Assembly: GCA_964020975.1 (NCBI GenBank)
Contig: OZ026629.1
Coordinates: forward strand, 52,034,231 to 52,098,230
From: Hermodice carunculata
Taxonomy: Eukaryota; Annelida; Polychaeta; Eunicida; Amphinomidae
Reading direction: 5' to 3'
Length of the DNA: 64,000 nucleotides
Part shown: piece by piece, positions 32,777 to 45,870 of the stretch
Position numbering within the stretch: the stretch's first letter is position 1
How the letters are laid out: each line of letters starts with the position of its first letter
Notes under the pieces: generated by a model
Told to the model about the DNA's origin: nothing
The model's input: only the letters and a program-made list of their open reading frames with translations
The model's database searches: none
Program-made: the position numbers and the translations under genes

Positions 32777-35728
32777 TAAGCGAAATTTCAGGTCACTAAA
32801 CTACTACGTTTATGTAGGCGTGCTCTTCAATGCATCCGGTAATATTTTATATACAGAGGAACGGTGACTGACTTTGATACCAGCTCGCTAAGTGCCTTCC
32901 GAGTCATTTGTTGTCAGCTTTAATTCATTTACGTAAGAAAATACAGACTGTGTCAGTGTTTCATCTATTGCAACAATAGCACAAACTGTTCATGCCATTT
33001 TAAATGAGCTAGGTAATCAAAACACACACGCGAGTGCATGTATTTTCGGCTTGCAAGGCTTGCAAAGCTGGCAAGGGACGCCAATCAACTTAGAATAGGT
33101 ATGAAATCTGATGGCTTGTAATCTGAATAATATTCAAAATTTATATTCTACATATGACTCTAAATGTACATCACACATATATTAGCGTTATCCTTATAAC
33201 ACGTCTTGAATCAAACACAAATGCCACGAGCTTTCTTAGCGTTAAGAAGGAGGACACACAGACATGCATGCACGCTTTCACTGTCACGATTCATCATGCA
33301 CGCAAAAAACCTGTCATATAAAATGTATTATTGCTGCCCTGTACGTTGACGTATTAACCATTACAACTCTATATAAGCTTTATTACAAGATTTATTTTAG
33401 AAAGGGTATGTGTCAACATGATTTCTGGTGCTATCCCTAGGTAACATGGTTTCATGCACAACAATAATCGAAACAAAAACAGGTGCACGATCGACAGTTG
33501 AAAATATTTTACATCATGATTTAAACATGGATGTCACGTCTTTCGACTACAGCATGCATACGCTCCACGACCAAATGAAAATGACCGCAGGGAAAATCAG
33601 GTCGTCAACGGGTTTAAAGGAACACTCGGAACAGTAATAGTGTTAAAACGTCTTTGGATCAAGATATCAAAACCATTACCACATCAGGACCATAACGAAA
33701 CTTATGTTAAGTGTTCTCTTAATCAGCCTGTAAACAAGTTTTGTAAAACAGTGAAAATAACGAATCCCAAACAATCAACATACCTTCGTGTAAATGTATC
33801 CACATATCGGCAGCAAGAAAAACACGAATATGCAAATCCAAAGGCTGCCACCGAAAACCATCAGTCGTACTTTTATATCAGCAATTAATTAAAACTACTT
33901 TATATACAATTTGTTGGAATTTAGATAAAGACCTGATGTTCAGCAATTATTCTTTAAAAGAAATCAAAATCATGATAGCGACAGTAGATTTCATCACGAA
34001 GCCTCAAATCAATTTTCATATGCGAAATTCACATATTCCGTATGTGAAGTGTATCAGCGAGAGTTTTGCAAATTTGACACTATGACTGCACATCACAATC
34101 GTATACGATAAATTAGTTGATAACCTGACAGTCGAGAAAAATTTATAAAGATTTTTCTGAATCTGCAACATTTGTCTTTTTTTAGGGGGGGGTATTGATT
34201 CGTTTTTTTTTTTTTGTTTTTTTTAAGGGCACGCTTAAAGCGTAGCCACCAAAAGGAAAGGTCAGAATTAGCTCTAAGGTGTGTCTTTGCCCCAAGACAC
34301 AAAAGAATACACAAACATTTGACGGGCTAGAACTGTGTATTCCCATTAGTTTGTATGTTAAAGCAACATTAAATAAACCAGTCACTTTTGTAGCTGTGGT
34401 AAAATGATTTTTGTGAGGTATTCAGTTATGCATCTAGATTTACTATGTGAAATTTGTTGTTTCTATCTGCAGTAGTTTTAAAGTTAGCAAGTTGCAAATT
34501 ACAATGGAAAGTAAAGGGAATACACAACCCTAGCCCTCCACTGACTGCAGTGCCCTTTTTTAGGTAGTTTTTGAACCTTCTGTTCTTGCCCTTGCTTATT
34601 TACAACAAGGCCGTATAATATAGGCATGCGTGACAATACATGCGGCGACATGGTTAAAAGTACAACAGATATATAATTTTTGTGACATATTATGATGCAA
34701 ACTTAACACTTCTGAAGGGAGACTATCAGCAGGAAAGCTCATTAAAGTATGCACCACAGACAAGCATGAGGCCACTGTGGTGAATTTTACTGCATATAGG
34801 TATGTGTAAAATAATATAGGTACCTGCCTACCTGTGGTCAGCATGCTTGAAATAAGTCAAATTCTACTGTACAAACATAGAAGAAAAATGTACCTATCTC
34901 GAGGGTAATTGTCAACATTCATAAGAGCAATAATTTTTAAGACAGGTCCACTGGCCTTGGAAATATCATTTTGACAGGTAATTGCCAATATACGTTATAG
35001 TTCATTTTGATGGCGCCTTTTTGGATCCATGGAAATCAATTCCCGTGCAGCTTCGAGCTATCTTGGAGTGTTGTTCGTGGATTCAGCCTATGTATATGAA
35101 GTTGTAAGCATATACTTCTTGCAGTCAGTCTCATGGTATATTAATTTGGGTTCGTAGAGCACATGATGGAAATATATTTAATGCTTTGCTATTTGATGCA
35201 CAAAATAACGTCCAATATTGATACAAACAACTTGTATTTACGGTCATTACCCAGAAACAAAAACTGCCTTCGATATACTTATGTTCATAATATTTCCTGT
35301 CATTTGCAGTGTATACATAGCTACGACATAAACAAATGCTTTAAAACCTGAAATATGATTCTAACAATTTTATGCGACGCAAGTCATCTATATATATCCT
35401 TATATACGCTGATATGGAAAAATTGGAGTGGGTTATCGATGTGTTTTGCTAGAACTTTTTTTCAGCGTGAAACGCAACCGGCCGCGAGGGGTAGCTCTGC
35501 GCCCAGAGAAATATATACACACATATGGGGAAACGTACAAATTGACAGGTTGGTAACTGGTGAAGTGATTTGCTGTCAGCATTATACGCTTCGTGCAATG
35601 GATTAGTCAAAAGTATTGACCGTACTTTGGCATGTGCTTTGTCAAAACATCCACCACGTTAATTATACTAACTGACTAAGCCATAGTGTCATTATAAGAT
35701 GCCTCTTGACTTGGAGGAAAACCAGGAT
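32777..35728. other. No gene recognised
   Basis: AT-rich non-coding sequence; poly-T/G stretches at 34180-34225. Nothing further supportable. Confidence 0.45.
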
Positions 35729-35731
35729 ATA

Positions 35732-35782
<51 letters not shown>
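35729..35782. repeat. (TA)n microsatellite
   Basis: About 54 bp of TA with one GTA interruption near its start. Confidence 0.96.
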
Positions 35783-35784
<2 letters not shown>

Positions 35785-36484
35785 TCTTTAATTTATTTGG
35801 GCTAATTCAGCCTATGTCAAAATTTTACAGAGGAACGTGTGCAATATGGACAATAGAACTTTTATGTATATAAGTTAGACAGGGACAAGTTAGCTTATGG
35901 AGAGTAAAGAGTTCGGACTGCGGAATAGGGTAATGACTACTAGGAAGTGGTTTTGGACAAAAAGACACAAATACAATATATACACTCTGGCCAGATCGTG
36001 TCTAAACGTGTTAGAACGTTCAATGAGTTTGTCTTTCATTGAGTTTATTGAATAAGTTGGATCAAGATGATTTCGCACTTCTATATTACTTTTGAAAATA
36101 GCATTTTGCCTAAAATCTTAAAAAGTCGCCATGTCTACTGTGACAATTGTTATCAAGTCAGAGGCACACTTGGAGGTCACAGGACATTAAGATTTTTATT
36201 TCCCGTTTTTTTTTTTATTATTTATGACAACCATTGTTTTGATTTTCATCAAACCTACTTGAAAGGTACCTTTCTTTGGCTTCCATTGAAGTGTACATTG
36301 GGTGTCACTGGTGGCATATTCTGATTTTCAATAAAAAACAGACCCAAGCTGCGCATTTTGTCTACTCCGCTGTGCAGTAAAACGGAACTTGAGCTGCTTT
36401 GCTGGCAACCGGTCGAAGTCTTTGTATTTAATCTTGTGACTATTTGGCAGGTGCACTGTCAAATATGAGCGTTACTTTCTTTTT

Positions 36485-36487
<3 letters not shown>

Positions 36488-36527
<40 letters not shown>
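36488..36527. repeat. (TG)n microsatellite
   Basis: About 40 bp, followed by a G run at 36534-36545. Confidence 0.96.
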
Positions 36528-36530
<3 letters not shown>

Positions 36531-36748
36531 GTTGGGGGGGGGGGGTATAATGGAATGGTGGCTAGATCCTGATAAGACTACGCAAAACGCGCTTATACAA
36601 ACAACACTGGTCACTGATAAGCCAGGACAACAAATTGTACACAATGCGAATGTCCAGTAGAGCATCATGGGTGTTGAAAGTAAATACCTGGTACCCAAAT
36701 TTTGAATTGAAATGCCGGGTATCTGGCACGTATTATCCGCTCAGTAGA

Positions 36749-36776
36749 AACAACAACAACAACAACAACAACAACA
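36749..36776. repeat. (CAA)n microsatellite
   Basis: Nine CAA units followed by A-rich sequence. Confidence 0.93.
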
Positions 36777-37041
36777 AAAAAGGGGGAATATGACCAATCA
36801 TTAAAGTAACTACCCCTTCAATTAATTAAACAGTCTGCACACAATAAAGAGTCAGGCAAAAAAACCCCACATATTGAATTAAGTTACTGTTACTCAAGTG
36901 CTCGACTGTGCTCTAATATCCAGCCAGGATATGTGTAAACATTTTCGATTTTATACGAAAAAAAAAGTGTGAAGCAGATTGCTATACGTCACATGCATGT
37001 TCCCACATGTACCTCCAGCAACTTTGAAAACCTCGCGATGC

Positions 37042-37057
37042 CGTTATTATTATTATT

Positions 37058-37140
<83 letters not shown>

Positions 37141-37142
37141 GA

Positions 37143-37234
<92 letters not shown>
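37042..37234. repeat. Compound (ATT)n(ATC)n(ATT)n microsatellite
   Basis: About 190 bp: a short ATT start, about 87 bp of ATC, then about 88 bp of ATT. Frames read as poly-His/Tyr or poly-Asp/Asn, which are not proteins. Confidence 0.97.
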
Positions 37235-37894
37235 ATTATGTAAGAACCCACCAGTCCTTATGGACCTGTATCCACTATCGGGGCAGCCTTCTCCCCTTAG
37301 CTCCATCCTTCATTAAGCAGAGGCGTTTGCAGGTTCTACTGGTCTTGCAACTTAATTCAAAGCCTGGTGTCGACTTCAGTGTCTGATGCAAAATCCCTAT
37401 TCTGGGGCCCACTGCAACAGCAACTGGTAGTTTTAAGCCATTGTGTTTACATTTTTAGGTTATGCTCACACTGTAAAAGTCCCATCATATATTTTACATT
37501 ACGTTCATTCATCAAATTAATATTCCATAACACTTATCACACATATATTTTGGATACTACCACTTCAAAATATCGAACCAGGAATAACTCACAATGGTTG
37601 CCATTTTGAAAATTGTGGATTCCACACCCAATGGTATGTAAATGAGGATTGTAGTATTCGGACGATGGGGGGGGGGCTATAATATATAAAACCAAAAGTA
37701 TATATTTTACAAATATATTTCAGAGCATCAATAACGATATGATAAATGCTGTGGCTGCAATTCACTTTAATATCCAAATCAATGTTTGGTTTTTTTTTTG
37801 TGCAACTGTCCTACATTTGCGCCATCTTAAAAATGGTGCTTGGTTTGCCGGCTTGCGATATCTTGTCGCATTTCGATTTGTAACTGACGATGAT

Positions 37895-38440
37895 AACAGC
37901 TGCAGACACAAATGAGTTGGCAGATTAAAGATAAGATAGTAAGTCATGTTTTAAAAGTACTTTTATGACCGTTTTCCCTGGTTACTCAGAGAACGGACAA
38001 CTGGGGCCTAGCGAAATATTAGGAACGATCATCGAATAACATCTATTCTGTTTCACTGAACAACCATGACTATGCCACCCTTTGCACGGCCCAAGTTAAC
38101 CGTCCACTCCAGACAAGTTGAAATAAAATGCTGTGTTTGTGTTGACTTTACTGCAAAACAAAGGCACACGGTGGTTACTTTATTAATAATATCTTTCAGC
38201 CAAGGTCCAACAATTATTATTATGGAAGGGCAGCTTGAAACAGCTTCAGACACGGTCGAGCGGGCAGATTAAAAATTAGATAGTCAGTCATGTTTTAAAA
38301 GTACTTTAACGACCGTTGGCCCTGGTAACTCGGAGAACAGACACTTGGAACCTGGCAAAATATCACGAACGATCACCGAACCACCGAGGTTATGCTGTTT
38401 CACTCAACACCCGTGGTGATGCAGCTATGCCAGACTCAAC
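37895..38440. repeat. Direct repeat with ~344-bp period
   Basis: 37921-38037 (CAGATTAAAG ... GTCATGTTTTAAAAGTACTT ... GAACGATCATCGAA) recurs at 38265-38381 at about 80-85 percent identity. The likeness extends upstream to about 37895 and downstream to about 38435 with gaps. A tandem duplication is the simplest reading. Confidence 0.75.
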
Positions 38441-38899
38441 CTATGCTCTTTTCCCGGCTCAGGGAGCAGCGGTGACAGGCCAACGCGTACTCACTGGTCC
38501 ACTGACACTACAACATGTAAGCTTGAGTGCAAAAGGACAGAAACCGAGATCCCAAGTAATACAGCAGGAAAAAATCAAAAGAAAGACAGACAAGCACACT
38601 CGTTTAGCGTAGAAGCTAGAATGATGTGTGTTATCTTGAAATATTCATTAAAATTCACTCTACAGCTGTCATACGTGCTTAGTCATTATTGCCTGACACA
38701 TTGAAAAAGACCATAGACCATGGACCATATTCAAAATGTTTTGTACTTGCCCGCCAGCGCTTCAAGAGGAAACTCATACGCGACAGAATATGTAATAATC
38801 TTGTACAAAATTATTAGTGTTTTATACGTAATTATCTGGTACAAAATTATTAGTGTTTTTATATGTAATAATCTCGTACAAAATTATTAGTGTTTTTTA

Positions 38900-39380
38900 A
38901 TTTTGTTTATTAGAGTCATATCAAAATTTAAATTCAAAATGTCTTCATAAATGTAAGAATACATTACTTATTTCAACATCTACACACGTTGCTGATCATT
39001 ATGCATCTGATAAACGATCAATAAAAGTTCAAATTTTAAATTGTAAATGTCTCAAAATATAACAGATACAGATGTCATTTTACGCTCTATCCACATGTTA
39101 TTAGCCATTATATTGTATATTCATTGAACGGTTACCAAAAAATTGAAACACTAAAAACTACGCTAAATAGCATAAAAGAGATACAATTCAATTTCCGCAC
39201 GTTATTGATCGTATGCCTAATTCTCATAAATATGGCATAAGAGTTGTGATATTTTGATTTATGCTAATTGAGAGCATTTCATTGGGGTTTTTTTTACATT
39301 TGGAATGCATCAAAAGTATACTAGATAGAGAGATGAAGACTAATGCCGAGTGTGAAAATAGTTGTGGGATGATAATAACA
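38900..39380 (-). repeat. Degenerate copies of the ~141-bp monomer family
   Basis: Contains TTTAAATTGTAAATGTCTCAAAAT, ACAGATACAGATGTCATTTT in part, GATATTTTGATTTATGCTAA and ACTAGATAGAGAGATGAA, in the same orientation as the 22-23 kb array. Strongly diverged. Confidence 0.5.
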
Positions 39381-40935
39381 ACAGACGAGGCTATATAAGT
39401 CATGAAATTGCATAATCAGTACAACGAATCATCTTGCTGTTTATTAATGTACAAGTGCATGTGACTAAAAAACCGTTGGCTTAATTCTTTTTATTTTACA
39501 CAGACATTTTCTTTGGGTAGAACTTCACAAAATTTAAAGTTATCTTGAGACAATGCTCATACATTTTGTTTCTGGCTAAAACCTTCACAATCATTTGAGC
39601 TAGTGTACCTAATTGTGGAGCATTCATAAAGACCTTGTAAGTACATCAAGGTGACATTGATTTTTTGTCACAAGGAAAAAACATTGGGGATTTGTTTTTT
39701 AATTGGGCGATCATTCTAGAGCGAGTTTGAAATTGCTTATCAAAAAGGCCCTCTAAAAGTTCTGGAGCAGGCCTGACAAGAATTTCGAATCTTTGATAAA
39801 TTTATTTTGCTGATTATTATTCAAGAAAGTTTCGATGCACGGCTTTGGTATTATCCCAGCTAATGGTCATAAAAACAAGAACAGGATTGAGTGAGTGACC
39901 GTAGGGCACTTTATGACAAGACTGTAACTCTCATTTGTGATTATGTTTTAATACATGCCAACTGTTTCTGCTGTAGAACCACCATTTTAAATTATGTGTC
40001 ACATTTCATTCTCATGTTTTTTCCGTCAGAGGCAACTGAGTACAGACAAGCATGGTCCTCTTGTTTTGGTTGCAATACATTTTTGTGACCAATGAGCCTC
40101 ACGTTGGCGATTAAGATCAAACAAGATATGGTATTTACATTCATGATATTGTCAGCTGCGGCTTTAAGTAAATTTTAACACGACCTATCTACACTATCAT
40201 GCAGATTACCCATCTCGTTCACCAGTTATATCGCAATTCGTCACCATTTTTTAACCTTTGTATACTTTTGCCGGCCAGAGACTGGATCGCCAGAGTCTTC
40301 CTGTAAATGTTCGTACATTTTTTAATATTCTTGATGTCTTCTCTAACAACAGTGTTCTAGACTGGGAGCACAAATGTACGTTTATGGATCTATTGTAATT
40401 TTCTGTATATAAAAACAGACGAATTTGCAAATTTGTCAATAAGGGTCGAAATACATGAATTAGAAAACACACACGTTGGCGTAAATCATAGAAGGGGTTC
40501 TTTCCCAAACTCTAGGCCTCAATTCTTTAAACTCGATGCACTTGTATATTTAATATTCCTCGTTTGCATTTAGCAAGATTGCACAGACGTTTTAATCAAT
40601 TTTTGTAATATTGGAAATCTTCTACATGGTCGAACTGCTTGGCCAATGAGCTGCTTAAACAATCGGTTACAACCATTCGGGGAAGGGGGAAGAAGCTGAT
40701 CTGCTTCTAGATGGCTTCTATCGGTATTACCAGGTCCCTGTAGCATCTGGCCCATTTTTGTTTGTAACCGACTGTCGATGACGTTCATTGTTTCCGGAAA
40801 AAGAACCCGTCTTGGAATCTTGAACCATTATTGTATTCGCCGGAGAGGGCTGTAGTAATATTTGAAATTGTCTCTATTTTATTTAATTACATTTTGAATG
40901 CAAAAAATCTTCATCGTATGCTTTCATATTTCGTG
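39381..40935. other. No gene recognised
   Basis: Non-coding on inspection; short open frames on both strands near 40.3-40.8 kb show no domain. Confidence 0.45.
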
Positions 40936-41333
<398 letters not shown>

Positions 41334-41379
41334 GCAATTCTCTTACTTGTGTGTGTGTGTGTGTTTTGTGCGGGGACGA

Positions 41380-43981
41380 TAAAGGTTACAAAATCTTTAT
41401 ACATTACGCTCATGGGGAAGTGACATTTCAGACGAGTTGTACACGTGATATTAATTTTTGGTGAGGAACTGTCATTTTATCTGCGAAGAAAGTAGTGTAC
41501 TGTCTACCCTTTGTTGTTTTCGGTGATGTGACACGTTAGGAGATCATAATGTAGCATAGGACTTTCAAAATGCTAAATCTGCCTGTAGAAAATTCAAAGT
41601 GAATTAGATTCATTGTCGTTTTCGGTGTTTGCGGCTTTTTTTATTTTAAGGGCATTAACTCTATGAGTCAGAAAACCCGGGAAACAGAAAGGAAGAAACA
41701 AGCTTTACCAAAAGGTTACTTAATGACTTCAATGACCTTACTGCTGAATAATGAGCTTTGATACTGTCATCGTGACAATAGACATTATGATAGTGCAAAC
41801 CATTGCCTGAAGACAAACTCAACAGCGCCTCAGTTTATGACGACTATGGTAAATTTGATGTTATTTCAGACCTATCAGACTATTGAGTATGCCATGCACA
41901 TCTGTATATATCAATTTGTTGAGATCAAATTTAAAACAAGCAACTTGAATGGCAGAAGCCAAGGATGGTGATGTTAATTATGCTAAATAAACACAATAGC
42001 AGAGATCTTGGTTAGTTCTACATTCACCTAAAGATGGTGCTGCCCATCCTATTCATGGTTGACTGCCCACATCTTGTGGTCACTTTCCGAGATCCTCACC
42101 TTTTGAAATGTAGCAGGTATAAATTTAACCTCTCCATATGCTGTCAAATAAGCTTTAAACTTTCATTTTATCACACCAGGGTGTAATTGCAGGATGACCA
42201 TATATGTACTTCAGATAGATTAGATGATAAACACAAAATTCTACCTCGTATGCAGGGTGAAACTTTCAGGACTTTTAGGTTCACTTTAATGTAATGGGCT
42301 TTGCTGAAACACTTTTACACCTGTCATCAAATGGCATGGGTTGTTAGGTGTCACAAATATGCACCATGGGAATGAAAAGCTGTGTGTCAAGAAACTAAAC
42401 CAACCCAGATCACCCCTATTCTTGTTGACCAGAGCAGTGTATATCCATTAAATTGTTTGTCATGCAGCCTTTAATTGATAAGTTAGTTTTGCAGCTGAGA
42501 TAATAAAATTCATTTCATTTGATCAACACATTTAGTTTTTTTGTCAAAAATATTACATTTCTTAATACAGCAGCATGAGTGCCAGTGAAAGGAAGTAGCA
42601 AATATACTTTATCCTTCCTGATTGAAGGTCCCCCTGCAGCATAGCAAAAGGAACCTCACATTCTTGCTACTCTCTATCTAAGGAGTATTTTTACTTAATA
42701 AGTAGCCCAAAACAGTGGGTTTTTTAGTTTTTGAAATTACTTTTTATTAGTTTAGCAATCATTTCATCCGCATAAACAAAAGCTGTCCGCAAAAGATTTG
42801 CAAATGTTTCAATATTCTGTACCTTCCTTCGCATTTTGTATTTTGGTTGAGCATGCACGCTGAGAAGAAAATTTTCGAAAAATTGCTCGGCCCACCAGCC
42901 GTTGTTGGAAGCAAGATTGGTGTCAGGTGTAATTATGTAATAGTGTCGCTTCTGCTGGTCATGTGGTCCCGCAGTCTATCATGTGCAACAATCTCCATGT
43001 TATAATGTGCACATGGTAAAATAGAAACTTGAAAGTAAGACGCGGCACCTTAAAGAACATTTCATATTTTTTCTAAATATGGTAGATTTCTTTAGCTTTT
43101 TTAATCGCGTATTAAATTTTGGAAAGACAGGAACGGAAAGGTTCAAGGTAGTGGGAAGTATCTTGTTTGGAAACATATTACTAAGTTATAATAGATCGTA
43201 GCATGAACTAATTTTGAACAAAAGCGCAAAACAAAGCAAAAACAAAAACAAAAAACAAAAAACAAAAAAACAAAAACAAAAATCTAACCAAACGTCCCTC
43301 TCAGGTATTCATTGTGATGGTGATAGAAATAATCTGTTGGTGATGGAAACATCTTCATGCATGAGTTCAGATGTAGGTCATCAGATGTGAAAATACACGA
43401 ATATTCTTCCAGTATAAATAATTCAGAAAAGCTTCGTAGTCATTAATCTTTATTAGACGGTCATTAATCAGTGTTAGACAGAGGAAATGTATTTGGATTA
43501 TGTTGCTTGAGAAAGACATATGATAGATTCAGCACGACTTACATGAGCCAGTCATAAAGGCCTTAAAATACAGATCTGTCGAACAAAAGATGTTCAAAAT
43601 CGCTGGATGAATTTCGTCTGAAACAATGCAAGAATATGCAAAAGGTTGAATATCACATGCTGATGCTTTGTAATCTATATCAATCTCTAAGAATTACGTT
43701 TATATAAAAAAAAGTATTTTGTACACGCTTCATATGAAAAGTTTAGACATTTATGAGTGCAAAAATATAGTAACTTTAAATGAGTTGGCTACTTATGTTT
43801 TTTTACTTTTAGGTATGTAAGAAGTTTCTTATCTTCTACACATGTGTAAAATATCAAATATATTGACCTTTCTCTCATATCTATATTGTATTCCTGAATA
43901 AATAGTATGTAATAATAGTCTGTAGCTAAAGTGCAATAAAAAAACTTTCGATTTGATTCAAATTGATGAGGAAATTTAACG
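41380..43981. other. No gene recognised
   Basis: AT-rich; a (CAAAAA)n-like tract lies at 43225-43285. No coding or RNA gene could be supported. Confidence 0.45.
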
Positions 43982-44160
43982 TACAGTAGAACCTGCCTAT
44001 GAGCCCACCTCTGCTGAGGGACCACCTGTGCTGAAGGACCAGTCTCAACATCCCCATTAGCATATTTCAGTTTAATTTTACTTGACTTGATTGACTACCT
44101 GTCAGAAAGGACCATTCTTCACAGGTCTGTGGGTGGTCGCTTAAGACAGGTTCCACTGTA
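43982..44160. mobile_element. Mariner-type miniature element (MITE) with TA target sites
   Basis: TA at 43982-43983 and 44159-44160 flank a 175-bp element. Its ends read CAGTAGAACCTGCCT and, on the other strand, CAGTGGAACCTGTCT (13 of 15 match). Subterminal GGACCA/GGTGGTC words are inverted as well. There is no open frame; it would need a Tc1/mariner transposase in trans (family knowledge). Confidence 0.85.
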
Positions 44161-44252
44161 CTTGTATTGTGTGATAATGAAGAATGAGATGAAAAAATAG
44201 AGCAAAATGAAAAAAGAAAAACAAGAATATGTGATTCAAGTTCAAATGAGAT

Positions 44253-44254
<2 letters not shown>

Positions 44255-44283
<29 letters not shown>

Positions 44284-44320
44284 AAGAAGAAGAAGAAGAA
44301 GAAGAAGAAGAAGAAGAAGG
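44255..44320. repeat. (AAG)n microsatellite
   Basis: About 66 bp of AAG within a wider A/G-rich strand from about 44180 to 44410. Confidence 0.96.
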
Positions 44321-45035
44321 AAAGGAGGCGCAAAATGAGAAAAGAAAGAAAAAAGAAATCTCGATTCACTTTCACATGAAAAGAAAAAGAAGAGCATGAG
44401 AAGAAAAAGAAGAGCAAACTGATAAAAGATTCGCTTACATATGTGTCAAGTTGTAATAATGTTGTGTTTTGAAAGGCAATTTAACTCTGTCGAAAACAAA
44501 TACTCGTGCAGCAAGGATCTTTACATGTAGTTGCTTACACCGCATTTACTTTTTTTTGTCTTGATAAGGGAAGCCTATCTTGGATCAACTTAAGCTAGAC
44601 GTGTTCGAAAATACATAGGTAGCGCAGTGTGAATGGAAATTAACATTTTGAATATAATTGTGCAGTGTTGAACAACTCCCATGTTATAATAAGGATTAAT
44701 AATGATGTTACAATGAAGATGAATAATGAAAAGACGTACATAAGGTGTGTGACCCGTGAAATAAGTTATACAGTGGGAACATTTGAAGGATCAGACCGCA
44801 AATCAATATGTTCCCGTTCTTTCCATTTGATTTTGGTGAGGTTTTCATTTGAAGTGTTGGAACTAACGGATGGCATATTGCAGGACGCAGGGAATATTAT
44901 TAAGCTCTTGTAAGTAGCCTTTGCATTCAATAGTATTATTTTTTTATGAAAAAGAAATATACATATGATATAATATATTATGTACGTGCTAGATATATGT
45001 ATATACTTATATATATGATATAGACATATAATATA

Positions 45036-45037
<2 letters not shown>

Positions 45038-45124
<87 letters not shown>
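45038..45124. repeat. (AT)n microsatellite
   Basis: About 86 bp of AT. Confidence 0.97.
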
Positions 45125-45126
<2 letters not shown>

Positions 45127-45780
45127 TTTTCCACTATATTACGATGGACACAACCCGAGAGTTCTGTAAGTTGTGTTGTTATGCAAGGACGTCCAGGAAA
45201 GCATTTGCCACCCTGCAGTCAATTATGGTAGGCCTATACGTGTTTAATAAACATTCCGTAAAGAATATCAGGACGTACAACAAGGACCCAGTATTGTTCA
45301 CTGGGACGATCCCCACTGATAAACACAAAGGCTAAACATAAAAGCGGCCAGGTGTTACCTGGAGATCCTGGTGATTCACTTCATGCTTTTCATGCACAGA
45401 TGGACTATTCTGTTTCCTGGGCTTAAAATGGAATACATGTTCACGCCTGGAAAGTAATATAGTCGCTTCAGCAAAATATTCTTTACTATTTTTTTAAGAC
45501 AAAACAATCATGGGTATCAGAATCAGTGTGTATTACTCTATACTTTGTTTTCTTTCCCTGTTATCGTGCTTGTGTTGCACATAACTGAACCGCAAACTCA
45601 ATTCCTTTGTGAAGATGGATGTAACAAGGTACGGTGGTATGCTGTGGTTTATAGCACGAAAAAAAAATGGAGTGAAATAAAATCAAATCAAATCAAACCC
45701 GTTCAGTAAACACAAAGTTATTCCGAAACAGTGCCCGAATAGCATCATGGAAAGTGTGGAGAGTTCTGCACGTTAGCTTT

Positions 45781-45785
<5 letters not shown>

Positions 45786-45869
<84 letters not shown>

Positions 45870-45870
45870 A
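45786..45870. repeat. (TA)n(TG)n microsatellite
   Basis: About 64 bp of TA followed by about 20 bp of TG. Confidence 0.96.

Noticed and set aside
36979-37386. Poly-His/Tyr and poly-Asp/Asn frames
   Set aside because: Artefacts of the ATC/ATT microsatellite.
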